A stretch of 64,000 nt of DNA from Mesobacillus campisalis. GTDB lineage: Bacteria > Bacillota > Bacilli > Bacillales > Cytobacillaceae. Of the stretch, positions 8,268-16,428 are shown piece by piece. Position 1 is the stretch's first letter, and each line of letters opens with the position of its first letter. The notes under the pieces are model-generated. The model had not been told where the DNA came from, did not search any database, and saw nothing but the letters and a program-made list of their open reading frames with translations. Both the position numbers and the translations under genes were made by a program. Where the stretch lies: positions 124,001-188,000 of the forward strand of contig NZ_LAYY01000003.1 of assembly GCF_000986785.1 (NCBI RefSeq), in the 5' to 3' direction.

Positions 8268-9356
8268 TTGCGCGAAAAAATCGAAGAAAGGTTTCAAATA
8301 TCGCCGTTCCTCGCTCTTTATGCTATTGTCTCCATGCAAATCGGCATTGGCGTCCTCGGGTTTCAGCGGATTATTTCGATGGAAGCCGGTTATGACGCCT
8401 GGATTTCTGTGCTCCTATCGGGAATCAGCATCCATGCCATTGTGTGGATGATGTACAAAATTTGTGAAACAGCTGAGGGAGATGCGGTTACTGCCAACCT
8501 GTTCGCGTACGGCAGCATGATTGGCAAGGGAGTCAGCTTCCTCTTCATCCTGTATTTCATTATATTATCCGTCGCCATTCTGCGCGGCTATATCGAAGTC
8601 ATCCAGGTATGGGTCTTTCCCGAACTAAGTGTATGGGGCTTTGCTGCCGTATTTTTGGTCCTTGTTATCTATATCATCTATGGGGGTTTTCGGACCGTTG
8701 TCGGCATTGCTTTTTTCGGCCTTGTGCTGCCGGCTTACCTGTTGCTTGTTTTCGGCTTTGCCTTCAGGTATTCCGATTTCACCAACCTCCTCCCCATCCT
8801 GGACCATACTCCCATCCAATTATTAAAGAGCTCTTTTCATATGTCGCTGACCTATATGGGATTTGAGGTTCTGCTGTTTATTTATCCTTATATAAAAAAA
8901 CCGGAGCAATCCAAGAAATGGGTCCATTTCGGAGTGATTATCACCACTGTGTTCTATACTGCAATCGCGGTCATCACATTTGCGTATTTCTCTGAGAAAC
9001 TGCTGCAGAAGTCGATTTGGGCCACACTTGATATGTGGAAAATCGTCAATATGCCTTTTGTGGAAAGGTTTGAATACATTGGGATTGCCAACTGGGTCCT
9101 CATTATTTTGCCAAACGTCTGCCTTTGCATCTGGAGTGCCAGCAGAATCATGAAACAAATCTTCCCTTTAAGGCAGCGGAAAGCCGTGATCATTATTGCC
9201 ATTGTTTGTTTAATCATCGTCGGGCTTTTGGATACACGCCAGCAAGTCAATATGTTCATGGATTTAACAGGAAAGATTGGCTTTATCCTCAACTACCTGT
9301 ACGTCCCGTTTCTTTTTGTATCAGTGTTGATTGCCAGGAAGGTGAAAAAAAAATGA
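8268..9356 (+). CDS. Spore germination protein, GerB family (receptor B subunit)
   Basis: This 362-residue, almost entirely hydrophobic protein with about ten membrane segments belongs to the GerAB/GerBB/YndE family, which has an amino-acid-permease-like fold and is the likely ligand-binding subunit of the receptor. The start is a TTG codon (REKIEERFQISPF follows), supported by GGGAGG five bases upstream; no ATG fits the ribosome site. Its stop overlaps the start of the C-subunit gene by four bases, as is usual for these operons. Confidence 0.92.
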   Translation: MREKIEERFQISPFLALYAIVSMQIGIGVLGFQRIISMEAGYDAWISVLLSGISIHAIVWMMYKICETAEGDAVTANLFAYGSMIGKGVSFLFILYFIILSVAILRGYIEVIQVWVFPELSVWGFAAVFLVLVIYIIYGGFRTVVGIAFFGLVLPAYLLLVFGFAFRYSDFTNLLPILDHTPIQLLKSSFHMSLTYMGFEVLLFIYPYIKKPEQSKKWVHFGVIITTVFYTAIAVITFAYFSEKLLQKSIWATLDMWKIVNMPFVERFEYIGIANWVLIILPNVCLCIWSASRIMKQIFPLRQRKAVIIIAIVCLIIVGLLDTRQQVNMFMDLTGKIGFILNYLYVPFLFVSVLIARKVKKK

Positions 9357-10411
9357 AACTCGCAATGTCTTCCCTTTTAATAGTTAGCATCATGATGCTG
9401 GCAGGCTGCGTAGAAAAAGAGGTTATCGATGATGTCAATATTGCAATGGGCCTGGGGTATGATTTGGAAGGAGACGAAGTTTTAGGAACGGCGATGATCC
9501 CCGTGTATAAGGCAGAATCGATTGAAAACTTTATCTTTAGCTCAAAAGGGAAAATCAGCCGTGAACTTATTTTTCGGATGCGCCATAAATCGGGACAGCC
9601 TATTGTGACCGGCAGTCTGGAAATCGCCTTTTTCGGAGATAAACTTGCCAAAAAGGGCATTGTTGCTTTTATTGATGCCTTTCAAAGGGATCCAAGCATT
9701 GGATCAAGGGTCTATCTGGCCGTAGTCGATGGAACTGCGCAGGAAGTCCTTAAAGGCTCCTATGGCAACAGGGGGAATGCGGACTATTTCTCCGGCTTGT
9801 TTCAGCATAACGAGGAACAAGGCAACCTTCCATTAACCAACATCCACCAGTTTTTGTTCGACTATTACCAGCAGGGACAGGACCCATTTCTCCCCCTCTT
9901 AAAAAAGAGAAAAGACCTCGTGGAAATTACCGGTCTTGCTGTGTTTAAGGATCAGAATATGGTGGAAGTGGTCACCGCTGATGAAATGTTCTACTTTAAG
10001 CTCATAAATGATAAATTCAGCAGAGGCACCGTCAGGACCGAAATCGACAGCGATGAAGTGATTGTTAGGAACATAAGGTCACAGCATAAAATGGAATTAT
10101 CGGGAAGAAATCCATGGGAGTTTACCGTTCATATTACGGTGAATGGAACCATACAAGAGTATTCCGGCAAATTCATGGGCCCTAAAGAAGTAAAGAAGGT
10201 ACAAAAGGCACTGGAGAAGCAAATCGAGGAAGAATCTTTAAAACTGATTACGAGAATGCAGGAATACAAGGTGGATCCCTTCGGCTTTGGCCATTTTGCC
10301 AAGACCAGAACCCGCGGTTTCGATTTCAAAAAATGGAAAAGTGATTATCCAAATGCAAAGTTCGAGGTAAAGGCCAATGTCATTATAAAAGAAGTTGGGA
10401 TAGTGGAATAG
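9353..10411 (+). CDS. Spore germination lipoprotein, Ger(x)C family
   Basis: This 352-residue protein begins MKLAMSSLLIVSIMMLAGC with a lipobox (LAGC, Cys 19) and is a GerAC-type C subunit, a lipoprotein on the outer face of the inner spore membrane. Family features include the early ID(D)VNIAMGLGYD segment and the VTGSLEIAFFG region. The open frame runs much further upstream, but the ATG at 9353 overlaps the preceding stop and gives the lipoprotein signal, so it is the start. A GTGAAAAAA stretch precedes it. It completes the receptor operon. Confidence 0.92.
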   Translation: MKLAMSSLLIVSIMMLAGCVEKEVIDDVNIAMGLGYDLEGDEVLGTAMIPVYKAESIENFIFSSKGKISRELIFRMRHKSGQPIVTGSLEIAFFGDKLAKKGIVAFIDAFQRDPSIGSRVYLAVVDGTAQEVLKGSYGNRGNADYFSGLFQHNEEQGNLPLTNIHQFLFDYYQQGQDPFLPLLKKRKDLVEITGLAVFKDQNMVEVVTADEMFYFKLINDKFSRGTVRTEIDSDEVIVRNIRSQHKMELSGRNPWEFTVHITVNGTIQEYSGKFMGPKEVKKVQKALEKQIEEESLKLITRMQEYKVDPFGFGHFAKTRTRGFDFKKWKSDYPNAKFEVKANVIIKEVGIVE

Positions 10412-10449
10412 GAAAAGCGCAAGGGCCTTGCAAGGCGCTTGCGCTTTTC
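10412..10449. terminator. Bidirectional terminator, gerC / rodA
   Basis: GAAAAGCGCAAG and CTTGCGCTTTTC form a perfect 12-bp stem between the convergent gerC and rodA genes, with T-rich arms on both strands. Confidence 0.85.
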
Positions 10450-11622
10450 TTAATCCGATGTGGAAAACATATATTTTTTATGATGGTACCTGATGGAGAA
10501 GATCAGACTGATGGCGAACATATTCCCCATCAGGGAGCTTCCCCCATAGCTGACAAACGGGAGCGGAATTCCCGTAATGGGCAGCAAGCCGATCGTCATT
10601 CCAATGTTTTGGAACACATGGAAGGTAATCATGCTGATAACTCCGACACAAAGGTAGGTATAGAAATCGTTTTTAGTTTCCATGCCGATTTTGGTAATCT
10701 GATAGATGAGAAGGAAAAACAAGCTGATCAGAATGCTGGCTCCTACGAACCCAAACTCCTCCCCAATGATACTGAAGATAAAATCGGTATGGCTCTCAGG
10801 CAAATAGACCTCCCTGGTCCCATACCCTTTTCCGGTTGTCTCCCCCGAGCCGATTGCCAGCAGTGAGCGGGTCAGCTGAAATCCTGTGGTGCTCTGGTAA
10901 TTATAAGGGTCAAGCCAGGAATAGATACGGCCAAACTGGTACTGCTTGACGCCAAGGTATTTTTCAAGCAGCTCCGGCTTCCAAAGGACAAGATAAAAAA
11001 TCGCCGCAATCAAAGTGACCCCCACCCCAAAAATCGGGCCCAGAATCTTCCACGAAATTCCCGAAATAAAAATCATTCCGAGCATAATGGCAATAAAAAC
11101 AAGTGATGTACCCAAATCCGGCTGCTGCATCACCAGAAGCAGAGGCAGCATCGTCACAAGGCCAATTTTAATCAACAGCCAAAAATCCGAAGAAATTGTT
11201 TTGACAGGATTCTTTTGGTGATGATCGAAAATGACTCGGGCCAGAGCCAGAATGATGAACACCTTTACCAGCTCGGATGGCTGGATGGAACCGGCCCCCG
11301 GCAGGACATACCAGCTTTTCGCACCGTTGATGACCGGCGCAATTTTGGCAGGTGCAACAATCAGGAATCCTAGCAGGGCAATCCCCAGGCCGTAAGCAAA
11401 CCAGGTCAGCTTCTTGAGCTGATCCGAATCGAGCCTCATGATTACGCCAATTATAAACATGCCTACACCATACCAGACAATCTGCTGAGCTAAAAAGTTT
11501 TTCCCATACTGTCCTGTTGTCTGGGCACTATATATCGAAATGCAGCTTATTAAAAAGAGCAGAAACAAAATCATAACCAGGCCATAATCAAGCCGGGAAT
11601 TGTTATTTGGATTAGAAGTCAT
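10450..11622 (-). CDS. rodA: Peptidoglycan polymerase, RodA/FtsW/SpoVE family
   Basis: This 390-residue protein has about ten membrane segments and belongs to the SEDS family of glycosyltransferases that polymerise lipid II. The family motifs are present: GAKSWYVLPGAGSIQPSELVK, QQPDLGTSLVF, RIYSWLDPYNY, ESHTDFIFSIIGEEFG (with the catalytic Asp) and PFVSYGGSSL. The short loops and total length (B. subtilis RodA has 393) favour RodA over FtsW. The start follows an AAGGAGAAAAAGCG site. It is a single gene with its own terminator. Confidence 0.9.
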   Translation of the reverse strand: MTSNPNNNSRLDYGLVMILFLLFLISCISIYSAQTTGQYGKNFLAQQIVWYGVGMFIIGVIMRLDSDQLKKLTWFAYGLGIALLGFLIVAPAKIAPVINGAKSWYVLPGAGSIQPSELVKVFIILALARVIFDHHQKNPVKTISSDFWLLIKIGLVTMLPLLLVMQQPDLGTSLVFIAIMLGMIFISGISWKILGPIFGVGVTLIAAIFYLVLWKPELLEKYLGVKQYQFGRIYSWLDPYNYQSTTGFQLTRSLLAIGSGETTGKGYGTREVYLPESHTDFIFSIIGEEFGFVGASILISLFFLLIYQITKIGMETKNDFYTYLCVGVISMITFHVFQNIGMTIGLLPITGIPLPFVSYGGSSLMGNMFAISLIFSIRYHHKKYMFSTSD

Positions 11623-11742
11623 CGCTTTTTCTCCTTTAGTGAAGAACTGTACAATACTTCATTATATTTTTAACGACAAAAAATAACAACTTTCAAGTGA
11701 ACTTTGGGTATTTTTACATACCTGTTTATGCCTTACACAAAT

Positions 11743-11770
11743 AAAAGCACATCCCAGGGATGCGCTTTTT
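11743..11770 (-). terminator. Terminator of the HesB-like gene
   Basis: On the minus strand AAAAAGCGCATCCC pairs with GGGATGTGCTTTT apart from one mismatch, with a T-rich tail, ten bases after the stop codon of the HesB-like gene. Confidence 0.7.
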
Positions 11771-11778
11771 CTTTGTAG

Positions 11779-12051
11779 TCAGCAGCTGCTGCCGCCCATA
11801 ACAACGAGGCCATCATTTACCTCATCGTATTCGAGAGTATATTGGTCAGCTTCGTCGCCAATTCTTTTGTCAATGGCGACCTGTATGCCATTTTCAACTT
11901 TAACTAAATCATCTTCTTCCGGCTCATCCAGAGCCAGTCCAATCTGAGGGCCTCCTCAGCCATAGCCTGCAAAAAAGATGCGGATTCCCGCCGCCTGGCG
12001 CTCTGCGAGAATTTCTTCAAGCATACCGTGTGCCTTATCTGTAATCTTCAT
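11779..12051 (-). CDS. HesB-like protein with probable selenocysteine (UGA at codon 32)
   Basis: Translated through one in-frame UGA (11958-11956) the gene gives 90 residues from MKITDKAHGMLEE to VVMGGSSC. The UGA stands in FAGYG-U-GGPQIGLALDEP, exactly where HesB/IscA-like proteins of the GCGGPxLGLALDE type carry a conserved Cys. The frame is otherwise intact on both sides, the start has a GGAAAGGAAAG ribosome site, and the gene has its own terminator. A SECIS-like hairpin lies in the codons after the UGA. HesB-like proteins bind Fe-S clusters or metals; a selenocysteine form has been described as a selenoprotein family in metagenomic surveys. The alternative is a nonsense mutation. Normal gene callers would truncate or miss this gene. 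Confidence 0.8.
11919..11937 (-). promoter_or_regulatory. SECIS-like hairpin downstream of the UGA
   Basis: On the transcript CUGGCUC pairs with GAGCCGG (7 bp, one U-G wobble) around a 5-nt loop UGGAU. The loop begins 25 nt after the UGA codon and has a G at loop position two, within the spacing (about 16-37 nt) and loop rule known for bacterial SECIS elements that recruit SelB. Confidence 0.68.
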
Positions 12052-12157
12052 TTTCACTTTCCTTTCCCTTAGGGGTATTACAATTTTACCACGATACTGA
12101 CATTGAAATACAGCAACCTGCTCAAAAGTTGATATCTCAAATTTCGTCGGATTTATA

Positions 12158-12207
12158 AACAAAACTTAACAAGACTTAACGAAACTGAACAAAATTTAAC
12201 AAATGTC
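12158..12207 (+). repeat. Tandem 10-bp repeats upstream of tungstate regulator
   Basis: Four decamers run head to tail: AACAAAACTT, AACAAGACTT, AACGAAACTG, AACAAAATTT, with a fifth partial copy AACAAATGTC. A 10-bp period places the copies on one helix face. They end 61 bp before the regulator gene at 12269 and could be its operator or that of another regulator; this is inference. Confidence 0.6.
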
Positions 12208-12268
12208 ACACCTTTTAAGCAAGTTTTCAGTTATTCTGTTATTAGAGTGAACGGGGAGGTGAAAAACC

Positions 12269-13189
12269 ATGCACGACCTTACATATACACCAGATGAAAT
12301 TGCAGCCATGTTCAAGATTTCAAAACATACCGTCTATGAACTAATCAAACGGGGAGAGTTGAATGCCTTTAAAGTTGGCAACAAAATGCGGATTGAACAT
12401 GCAGAGATGGAAAGGTACAAAGCGAATTCAGCAGCCCCGCCAGCCAGCGGAATCCGGACACCTCCCACCGAAAACAGAACAAATTATACTCTTCGGCTTG
12501 CGGGAAGCCATGATTTCCTCGTGGAACACCTTGTGAAATATGCAGCCGGCCAAGCGGCCGGACTGGGAATACAGCCAAGCTATATTGGCAGTCTAGAAGG
12601 CTTGATGATGCTCTACAGGGGAAGTGCCGATATCGCGGCCATCCATTTGCTTGACCCCGCCTCCCAGGAGTACAATCTGCCATTTATCCGCCAGCTTTTC
12701 ATCCACGAACCGATTACGGTCATCCGGCTGGCTTCACGGGAACAAGGCTTGATTGTCGCAAAAGGAAATCCCAAAAACATTAGAGGAATTGATGACTTTT
12801 CCCGAAAAGATGTAACGGTGGTGAACCGGCAGAAAGGTTCCGGGACCAGGTTCCTGCTTGACTCCTATCTTGCCGAAAGCAAGATCAGCCCGGAATTGGT
12901 CAAAGGGTACGAAATGGAAGAGTGGACCCACCTGGGGGCCGCCTCGCACATTGCGCGGGGTTCTGCACATGCGGCTTTTGGAATAAAACATGCTGCACTT
13001 CAGCTCGGGTTGGATTTCATTCCGATCACACACGAAAAATTCGATCTGGTCTTTCGCCAAACTGAGCAAAACAGCACTGCCTTGACACACTTGCTTGAGC
13101 TCATTCATGTTACGACGTTTAAAGAAAGCGTTCAAAAACTTGAAGGCTATGACGCCAGGGAACTTGGAGCAATCATTCTTACCCATTAA
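12269..13189 (+). CDS. HTH plus periplasmic-binding-like domain regulator (YvgK-like)
   Basis: This 306-residue protein has an excisionase/MerR-type helix-turn-helix at residues 4-50 (YTPDEIAAMFKISKHTVYEL) and then a substrate-binding-like domain from about 75 to 290 (TLRLAGSHDFLVEHL, NRQKGSGTRFLLD, HAAFGIKHAALQLGLDFIPI). Proteins with this order, such as B. subtilis YvgK, sit beside molybdate or tungstate transporter genes and are thought to sense the oxyanion or the pterin cofactor. Here it is 18 bp upstream of tupA on the same strand, with decamer repeats in front. It has no signal peptide, so it acts in the cytoplasm. The start follows GGGGAGGTGAAAAACC. Confidence 0.85.
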   Translation: MHDLTYTPDEIAAMFKISKHTVYELIKRGELNAFKVGNKMRIEHAEMERYKANSAAPPASGIRTPPTENRTNYTLRLAGSHDFLVEHLVKYAAGQAAGLGIQPSYIGSLEGLMMLYRGSADIAAIHLLDPASQEYNLPFIRQLFIHEPITVIRLASREQGLIVAKGNPKNIRGIDDFSRKDVTVVNRQKGSGTRFLLDSYLAESKISPELVKGYEMEEWTHLGAASHIARGSAHAAFGIKHAALQLGLDFIPITHEKFDLVFRQTEQNSTALTHLLELIHVTTFKESVQKLEGYDARELGAIILTH

Positions 13190-13207
13190 AAGGAGGACAA
13201 ACCGGAG

Positions 13208-14077
13208 ATGTTTAAAATCAAAAGGGCATTTGCCATTATGCTGATCATGCTGGTCGCCCTTATGGCCGCCTGCTCCAGCTCAACCGGCAATGATGCCACA
13301 AAGGATGAACCAAAGGAAAGTGGAGAAGTCGAACGCACTGATATCATTCTTGCGACAACAACAAGCACCCAGGACAGCGGTCTGCTGGATGTTTTGATTC
13401 CGATGTTTGAGGAACAGCAGCCCTATAATGTTAAGACCGTTGCTGTCGGCACGGGACAAGCCCTGGAAATGGGCTCACGGGGAGAAGCCGATGCCCTTCT
13501 GGTCCACGCACCTGATGCAGAGCAGGAACTGGTTGACAGCGAGGATGTCGTAAACCGCCAGAAAATTATGTATAATGATTTTATCATTGTCGGACCTGCC
13601 GATGACCCGGCTGGCATCAAGGATGCTGCCGTAGCAGAGGCGTTAACTAAGGCTTTTGACGCAAAGGCAACGTTTGTTTCCAGAGGCGATGATTCCGGCA
13701 CCCATAAGAAAGAGCTGGCCTTGTGGAAGGAAGCCAATCTGGATCCAGCAGAAAATGGAAGCTATGTTGAAACAGGACAGGGAATGGGCAGCAGCCTCCA
13801 GGTGGCTGCCGAGAAAAAAGGATATATCCTGACGGACCGGGCAACCTATCTTGCCCAAAAAGACAATTTGGGTGACTTTGAGATCATGGTCGAAGGAGAC
13901 GAAAGCCTTCTAAATATCTACCATGTAATGGAAGTAAATGCTGAAAAGCATGAAAAAGTGAAAAAAGACGGAGCAAAAGCATTTGTGGAATTTATGATTG
14001 CTGAAGATACGAAGAAGACCATTGCCGATTTCGGTGTGGAAGAATACGGAGAACCGCTGTTTTTCCTATTTGAATAG
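13208..14077 (+). CDS. tupA: Tungstate-binding lipoprotein TupA
   Basis: This 289-residue protein has a lipoprotein signal with lipobox MAAC (Cys about 22) and the TupA signature TTTSTQDSGLLDVLIP near residue 48, followed by VGTGQALEMGSRGEAD and SRGDDSGTHKKE. TupA proteins bind tungstate with very high affinity outside the membrane; this TTTSTxDSGLL form separates them from ModA (molybdate) and WtpA. It is followed by tupB and tupC. Start supported by AAAGGAGGACAAACCGGAG. The presence of a tungsten-type aldehyde oxidoreductase in the window agrees with tungstate as substrate. Confidence 0.92.
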   Translation: MFKIKRAFAIMLIMLVALMAACSSSTGNDATKDEPKESGEVERTDIILATTTSTQDSGLLDVLIPMFEEQQPYNVKTVAVGTGQALEMGSRGEADALLVHAPDAEQELVDSEDVVNRQKIMYNDFIIVGPADDPAGIKDAAVAEALTKAFDAKATFVSRGDDSGTHKKELALWKEANLDPAENGSYVETGQGMGSSLQVAAEKKGYILTDRATYLAQKDNLGDFEIMVEGDESLLNIYHVMEVNAEKHEKVKKDGAKAFVEFMIAEDTKKTIADFGVEEYGEPLFFLFE

Positions 14078-14123
14078 AGTTGTTGACTAGTAGAACATAA
14101 AATAAAGAGAAAGCCTGAATGCC

Positions 14124-14822
14124 ATGGAATTATTACTGCAAGGACTGCGGAAAGCGATTGAAATGATTCTCTCTGGTGACCCTGTTATCCTGGAGATTAC
14201 ATGGAGAACACTGAAAGTATCATTGACGGCCATCATGATCAGTACCCTGATCGGCCTCCCTGCCGGAATGATGCTCGGGCTGATAAAATTTCCAGGCCGC
14301 AAGCTGATCCTGACCTTGATCAATATCGGCATGGGCCTGCCGCCAGTGGTCGCTGGCTTGTGGATCACACTTTTGCTATGGCGATCAGGACCGCTCAGCG
14401 ATTTCGAACTGCTTTATACTCCCACAGCCATCATCATTGCCCAAACGCTTGTCTCCCTGCCGATCGTCACCGGCTTGACAGCAACGGCGTTCCAGCAGAT
14501 CAATGAAAAGCTGATCATGCAAATCAAGGCGCTCGGGGCCACAAAGATTCAACTGGTATTGATTTTACTGAAAGAAAGCCGTCTTGCCATACTCGCAGGG
14601 ATCATTGCCGGCTTTGGCAGGGTGATTGCCGAAGTCGGGGCGGCCATGATGGTTGGCGGCAATATCAGCGGCGAGACAAGGATTTTGACAACTTCCATCG
14701 TTATGGAAGTATCAAAGGGGAACTTTGATATCGCTTTGGCGCTTAGCTTTATTTTGATGACAATTGCCTTTTTGATTACCTTCTGCCTTACTTATCTACA
14801 GCAAAGGAAGCGATCTCAATGA
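14124..14822 (+). CDS. tupB: Tungstate ABC transporter permease TupB
   Basis: This 232-residue permease with about five to six membrane segments is of the TupB/ModB type. The cytoplasmic EAA loop is visible as [24 protein letters not shown]. It lies 46 bp after tupA and its end overlaps tupC by four bases (ATGA). A weak AAAGAGAAAG sequence precedes the start. Confidence 0.92.
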   Translation: MELLLQGLRKAIEMILSGDPVILEITWRTLKVSLTAIMISTLIGLPAGMMLGLIKFPGRKLILTLINIGMGLPPVVAGLWITLLLWRSGPLSDFELLYTPTAIIIAQTLVSLPIVTGLTATAFQQINEKLIMQIKALGATKIQLVLILLKESRLAILAGIIAGFGRVIAEVGAAMMVGGNISGETRILTTSIVMEVSKGNFDIALALSFILMTIAFLITFCLTYLQQRKRSQ

Positions 14823-15550
14823 CCTCCTTGATTACAATCGAAAATATCGAGATAAAAGCCGGGGACAAGCCTATTTTATCAGTGCCCCGGTTCGAACTTC
14901 GCCAAGGAGAGGTCCTTGGAGTAATGGGACCGAACGGAGCGGGAAAAAGCACGCTATTGAAGACACTGGCTCTGCTGGCTCCCCCGGGAAGGGGTTCGGT
15001 CTTTTTCCAGGGCCAGGAAGTTGGAGACGTTCTCGCACTTGAAGTAAGGCGGAAGTTCGCTGTTGCCCTGCAGCAGTCCCTGCTGCTTGACACGAGTGTT
15101 TACCACAATATTGCCATCGGTTTGAAGCTGCGGAACCGGTCCCGCAAGGAGATTAAGGAGAAGGTCGCCTACTGGCTGGAAGTATTTAAAATCAGCCACC
15201 TTTCCAAAAAGCATGCTTATCATCTATCAGGAGGAGAGGCGCAGCGAGTCAACCTCGCCAGGGCGATGATTTTGGAACCTGAAGTGCTGTTTCTCGATGA
15301 GCCCTTTTCAGCCCTTGATTTCCCAACAAAAGTCCAGCTTTTGAAGGACATGAAACAGGTAGTGGAAAACACAAAGACAACTACCGTCTTTATCAGCCAT
15401 GACCTGGTTGAGATCAAATACTTCACACAGCGTTTGATTATTTTAATGGATGGAGAGATCAAGCAATCCGGACCAACAGCAGAAGTGCTATCCTCCCCCA
15501 ACGAAGCCGCTGCCGGCTTTATTGGAGAGTGGAGCGAACTGCTGTCCTGA
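14819..15550 (+). CDS. tupC: Tungstate ABC transporter ATP-binding protein TupC
   Basis: This 243-residue ATPase has Walker [11 protein letters not shown]-loop ALQQSLLLD, signature LSGGEAQR, Walker [13 protein letters not shown] and switch His in FISHD. It couples ATP hydrolysis to tungstate import by TupAB. It overlaps tupB by four bases and is followed by a terminator, so the unit is regulator-tupA-tupB-tupC. Confidence 0.92.
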   Translation: MTSLITIENIEIKAGDKPILSVPRFELRQGEVLGVMGPNGAGKSTLLKTLALLAPPGRGSVFFQGQEVGDVLALEVRRKFAVALQQSLLLDTSVYHNIAIGLKLRNRSRKEIKEKVAYWLEVFKISHLSKKHAYHLSGGEAQRVNLARAMILEPEVLFLDEPFSALDFPTKVQLLKDMKQVVENTKTTTVFISHDLVEIKYFTQRLIILMDGEIKQSGPTAEVLSSPNEAAAGFIGEWSELLS

Positions 15551-15558
15551 GGGAAGAG

Positions 15559-15587
15559 CCACACTGGCATAGCCATTGTGGTTTTTG
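15559..15587 (+). terminator. Terminator of tup operon
   Basis: CCACACTGGC and GCCATTGTGG form a stem with one internal mismatch and a 3-nt loop, followed by TTTTT, eight bases after the tupC stop. Confidence 0.78.
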
Positions 15588-15662
15588 CTATACCATTTTC
15601 TTTTTCCTATAATCATGTTTCAATGAAAGAAGCAAAAATTAAAAATAGCGGGAGGAATGATT

Positions 15663-16418
15663 ATGAAGTATGGAATCGTTACGGGGGCGTCCAAGGGGCT
15701 CGGGGAGGGCATTGCCAAAAAGATGCTTGATAAAAAAATCAATCTGATTGCTGTTTCCCGCACTGAAAATCAGGAATTTAGACAGGCAGCAGCAAATGCC
15801 GGGGTACAGTACGAGTTTTATCCATGCGACCTGAGCTCAGTATCGGATGTCTCCAATGTTTTTAACGAAATAGCTGCGGCATTGTTCAACAGGGAGCCAG
15901 AGACAGTTTACCTGGTCAACAATGCAGGTGTTATTGAACCCATTGATCTCGCAGGTGCCCTTGAGGAAACGGCCATACTCGATAACATCCAGGTAAACCT
16001 GGCCGCCCCTGTGCTAATCTGCAATCTGTTCCTGAAAAAAGCGGAGGAAACTGGCAGCCAACTTTACATTGCCAATGTCACTTCAGGAGCGGCAGAGCGG
16101 CCGGTCCATGGCTGGAGCATGTACTGCAGCACGAAGGCGGCCATCAACATGTTCACCCGGACAGCAGCCCTTGAGCTCAATAACCGCCAAAGCACATCGA
16201 AAATCATTGCCTACAGCCCGGGAATAATGGATACAGGCATGCAGGAAACAATCCGTTCCTCCACTCAGGACGCCTTTATTGAAATTGGCAAGTTCCGTGA
16301 GTATAAAGAGAAAAACATGCTGAAATCCCCCGGTGAAGTCGGCGAAGCCCTCGTCAGGCTGCTTTTGGATGGAGATGTCGAAAACGGACGGGTCTATTAT
16401 GTAAATGAGCTGCTATAA
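15663..16418 (+). CDS. yueD: Short-chain dehydrogenase, benzil reductase-like (YueD)
   Basis: This 251-residue classical SDR has the cofactor motif TGASKGLGEGI at the N-terminus, NNAG near residue 92, the catalytic Ser in NVTSGAA and the YxxxK pair in YCSTKAA. The C-terminal SPGIMDTGMQ segment and overall pattern match B. subtilis YueD, an NADPH-dependent benzil reductase that yields (S)-benzoin; the physiological substrate is unknown. The ATG at 15663 is spaced seven bases from GGGAGG; an earlier in-frame ATG at 15657 is too close to it. It is a single gene, convergent with the histidine kinase. Confidence 0.8.
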   Translation: MKYGIVTGASKGLGEGIAKKMLDKKINLIAVSRTENQEFRQAAANAGVQYEFYPCDLSSVSDVSNVFNEIAAALFNREPETVYLVNNAGVIEPIDLAGALEETAILDNIQVNLAAPVLICNLFLKKAEETGSQLYIANVTSGAAERPVHGWSMYCSTKAAINMFTRTAALELNNRQSTSKIIAYSPGIMDTGMQETIRSSTQDAFIEIGKFREYKEKNMLKSPGEVGEALVRLLLDGDVENGRVYYVNELL

Positions 16419-16428
16419 AGCAGCTCTC

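Noticed and set aside
12269-13189. Regulator gene as a phage excisionase
   Set aside because: Only the first 50 residues resemble excisionase HTH; the rest is a binding-protein-like domain and the context is a tungstate transporter.
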